Origin: Alphaproteobacteria bacterium
GTDB taxonomy: Bacteria > Pseudomonadota > Alphaproteobacteria > JAJTHO01
Direction of reading: 5' to 3'
DNA: 5,845 nt
Assembly: GCA_021297975.1 (NCBI GenBank)
Contig: JAJTHO010000104.1
Span: 1-5,845 of the forward strand
Below are positions 4,465-5,845 of this stretch, in pieces. The translations under genes and the position numbers were made by a program. The stretch's first letter is position 1, and every line of letters begins with the position of its first letter. The notes beneath the pieces are model-generated. The model ran no database searches, was not told the origin of the DNA, and worked only from the letters and a program-made list of their open reading frames with translations.

Positions 4465-5292
4465 TTAAACTCCCGGAATCCATTTATCGGCTAGGTAATT
4501 TTCGATTTTTGTGCGCTCTGCGGCGCTGAGCACGCGGTTGTAGATGAGGATTTCCCGCATATCGCCGCTCAGCCCGCCGCCGCCGCCCACGGTTGCGCAA
4601 TTAACCAGCAGCGGCGTGCTGCCGGTTACAACGGCGGTTCCGGCGTTTGCGCCGTTTGTGATGACCTGCTGACCATTAAACCAGCTGTTGATGACGGTGC
4701 CGTTTCGCTGGGATGTTACAATCGCGATGTCGCCGGTGATGCTGGCGTTGCTTGCGGTGTTGGCGGAATCCGATGCGGTGAGGATGCGCTGGTTATAAAC
4801 ACCCGCCGCGCGGGAGTGACGGATTTCGATGCTGTTGCCCGCCGCCGGAATCATTTGCAGCGTGACGCCGGAGGATGTTGCGCCCGACCCTACCCCGCCC
4901 TGGTCATAGCTTGAGGCGCAGGTGAAAATCGTGATGTCCCGCCCGTTCGCGCCGAACAGCGTTGCGATGTCGAAGCTGTTTGATGCAAAGCCGGAGGTGG
5001 CGGATTTTGAGGTTTTTATCACCCGGCGGCTGCCCGTGTTGAAATCGACGGAGCGGCTGTATCTATCCGTGCTGGCGGGCGTGAAGACGCGGGCGTTGCT
5101 GCTTTTATCGCGCCATTGGGTGACTTCAAGCGTGTAGCTGTCCTGCGTTATGGTGCTGTCGTCGTCTGCATCCAGCCAAAGTTGCAGCCCAGGGATGCGG
5201 GCGGGGGTGAAGCGCTGTGCGCCGAGGATGCGGCTGGTGATACCGCTGATGATGATAGAGGCCAGCGGGGAGGAAGGAGGGGTGGGCGGCAT
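4465..5292 (-). CDS. LamG/concanavalin-like lectin-fold protein
   Basis: With the start at 5292 this is 275 residues. The first 34 are a Pro-rich leader and a hydrophobic Ile/Ser stretch (ASIIISGITSRILGAQRFTP). Then comes IPGLQLWLDADD, the usual opening of bacterial LamG/concanavalin A-like jelly-roll domains, followed by VTQWRDKS, WFNGQQV and the C-terminal GDMREILIYNRVLSAAERTK with NYLADKW, the standard end of such domains. The role is probably carbohydrate binding or surface attachment. An ATG at 5367 would add 25 residues but lies inside the terminator hairpin; the 5292 start has AAAGGA about 9 bases upstream and is preferred. It is first in a two-gene unit with the SGNH hydrolase. No classical signal peptide is seen; export by another route or as part of a phage particle is possible. 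Confidence 0.8.
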   Translation of the reverse strand: MPPTPPSSPLASIIISGITSRILGAQRFTPARIPGLQLWLDADDDSTITQDSYTLEVTQWRDKSSNARVFTPASTDRYSRSVDFNTGSRRVIKTSKSATSGFASNSFDIATLFGANGRDITIFTCASSYDQGGVGSGATSSGVTLQMIPAAGNSIEIRHSRAAGVYNQRILTASDSANTASNASITGDIAIVTSQRNGTVINSWFNGQQVITNGANAGTAVVTGSTPLLVNCATVGGGGGLSGDMREILIYNRVLSAAERTKIENYLADKWIPGV

Positions 5293-5343
5293 GGCCGGGT
5301 GTCCTTTTGGGTAGGGGTAAGGGGTTAGGCATGAGGCATAAGA

Positions 5344-5378
5344 AAAACCCCTGCACAGCTGAGCCATGCAGGGGTTTT
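5344..5378. terminator. Rho-independent terminator after the helicase gene
   Basis: CCCCTGCA (5348-5355) pairs with TGCAGGGG (5367-5374), extended by AAAA/TTTT to a 12-bp stem with an 11-base loop. On the minus strand it sits 36 bases past the helicase stop and ends in a short T-run, so it should terminate the helicase transcript and separate it from the LamG gene. The symmetric A/T tails make it potentially bidirectional. The promoter of the LamG gene must lie close to it or read through it; I see no convincing promoter in 5293-5343. Confidence 0.9.
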
Positions 5379-5413
5379 ATGCGTTGTAGGTGTGCTCTTT
5401 CGAGCCTTACGTA

Positions 5414-5845
5414 TTACGAGGCAAAGCGACGACGCGGCGCGCCTTTGTTCGCACCCGCAGGCGCACTGCCCGCGTTTGCACCGGCACGGAATCCGCCGCT
5501 GGGCGCACCGGGACGACGTGGGCGCTGTTGCGGACGATCACCGCCGCCACTGCGTTCGCCATCGGCGCTCGCGCCGGCATAACCGCCGCCGCTAGGTCTG
5601 CGACGCGGCTGTCCGCCTTCACCGCCACCAGCGTAACCGCCGCCGCCTGAGCCGCGACGCGGCGAACCGCCTTGCGGACGACCACCAGGACGACCGCCGG
5701 GACGGCCACTGCGCGGACGCTCACCACCGCCGGTAAACGGCTCTGGCTTTGCATCCGGGTTCATCAGGCGTTGAATGGCACGCCATTTAATGCCGTCGGC
5801 TGGGGTAATCAGGTTGACCGCTGCGCCTTCTGCGCCCGCACGGGC
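5414..5845 (-). CDS. DEAD-box RNA helicase, C-terminal part (RhlE-like)
   Basis: The open frame enters from the right edge and gives 143 residues before TAA. It begins ARAGAEGAAVNLITPAD, which matches the sequence that follows helicase motif VI (HRIGRTARAGAEG in RhlE-type proteins), so the motor domains lie outside the window. After MNPDAKPEP comes a tail of about 110 residues that is low in complexity and rich in Gly, Arg, Pro and Ala (GRPGGRPGGRP, two GGGYAG units each preceded by an Arg pair), ending RRRFAS. Such tails bind RNA non-specifically and are common in helicases acting on ribosome assembly or mRNA decay. RhlE-like rather than DeaD/CsdA is a guess from the fragment. Other frames over the tail look open only because of its GC-rich repeats. 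Confidence 0.85.
   Translation of the reverse strand, partial: ARAGAEGAAVNLITPADGIKWRAIQRLMNPDAKPEPFTGGGERPRSGRPGGRPGGRPQGGSPRRGSGGGGYAGGGEGGQPRRRPSGGGYAGASADGERSGGGDRPQQRPRRPGAPSGGFRAGANAGSAPAGANKGAPRRRFAS

Noticed and set aside
5293..5367. Upstream start for the LamG gene (ATG at 5367, 25 extra residues)
   Set aside because: The extra codons overlap the terminator hairpin of the helicase gene, lack a ribosome binding site and read as non-protein-like; the ATG at 5292 has a good AAAGGA.
5307..5650. Plus-strand open frames over the helicase tail
   Set aside because: They are antisense to the Gly/Arg-rich repeats; their compositions are artefacts of GC-rich codons, and no start signals or recognisable features are present.

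Overview
The window reads as a chromosomal segment of a Gram-negative bacterium. An alphaproteobacterium is my best guess, from the overall base composition, the DEAD-box helicase tail and the style of the intergenic palindromes, but no gene here fixes the taxon. Every gene I can support lies on the minus strand, so gene order is described from high to low coordinates.

Right part (about 5845 to 3000), GC-rich. It opens with the C-terminal end of a DEAD-box RNA helicase with a long Gly/Arg/Pro-rich tail, closed by a strong hairpin terminator. Then come two closely spaced genes: a LamG/concanavalin-like lectin-fold protein and an SGNH/sialate-O-acetylesterase-like hydrolase. Together they look like a carbohydrate binding plus deacetylation pair of the kind found in phage tail regions or on cell surfaces. 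A complex palindromic intergenic repeat of about 104 bp follows, then a complete tRNA-Ser(CGA) with an encoded CCA.

Middle part (about 2880 to 1890), clearly more AT-rich. It begins at the 3' end of the tRNA with an inverted copy of part of the tRNA T-arm and a REP-like hairpin repeat. It contains two small membrane-protein genes in an operon, one resembling the DUF6804 family. Position and composition suggest acquired DNA next to a tRNA gene.

Left part (about 1890 to 1). Two tandem toxin-antitoxin modules, each a 55-residue basic antitoxin and a 138-residue PIN-domain (VapC-like) toxin, followed by the start of a membrane-protein gene. The modules sit 737 bp apart. Their ends (promoter plus antitoxin N-terminus, and toxin C-terminal tail plus start of the downstream gene) are nearly identical in DNA. 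Their cores (antitoxin C-terminus and most of the toxin) have diverged to roughly half identity. The second module carries only the first codons of the membrane gene, broken at a copy of the REP-like repeat. This conserved-ends, diverged-core arrangement is the most interesting feature of the window: it suggests cassette exchange or partial gene conversion in a TA pair whose short antitoxin belongs to no family I recognise.
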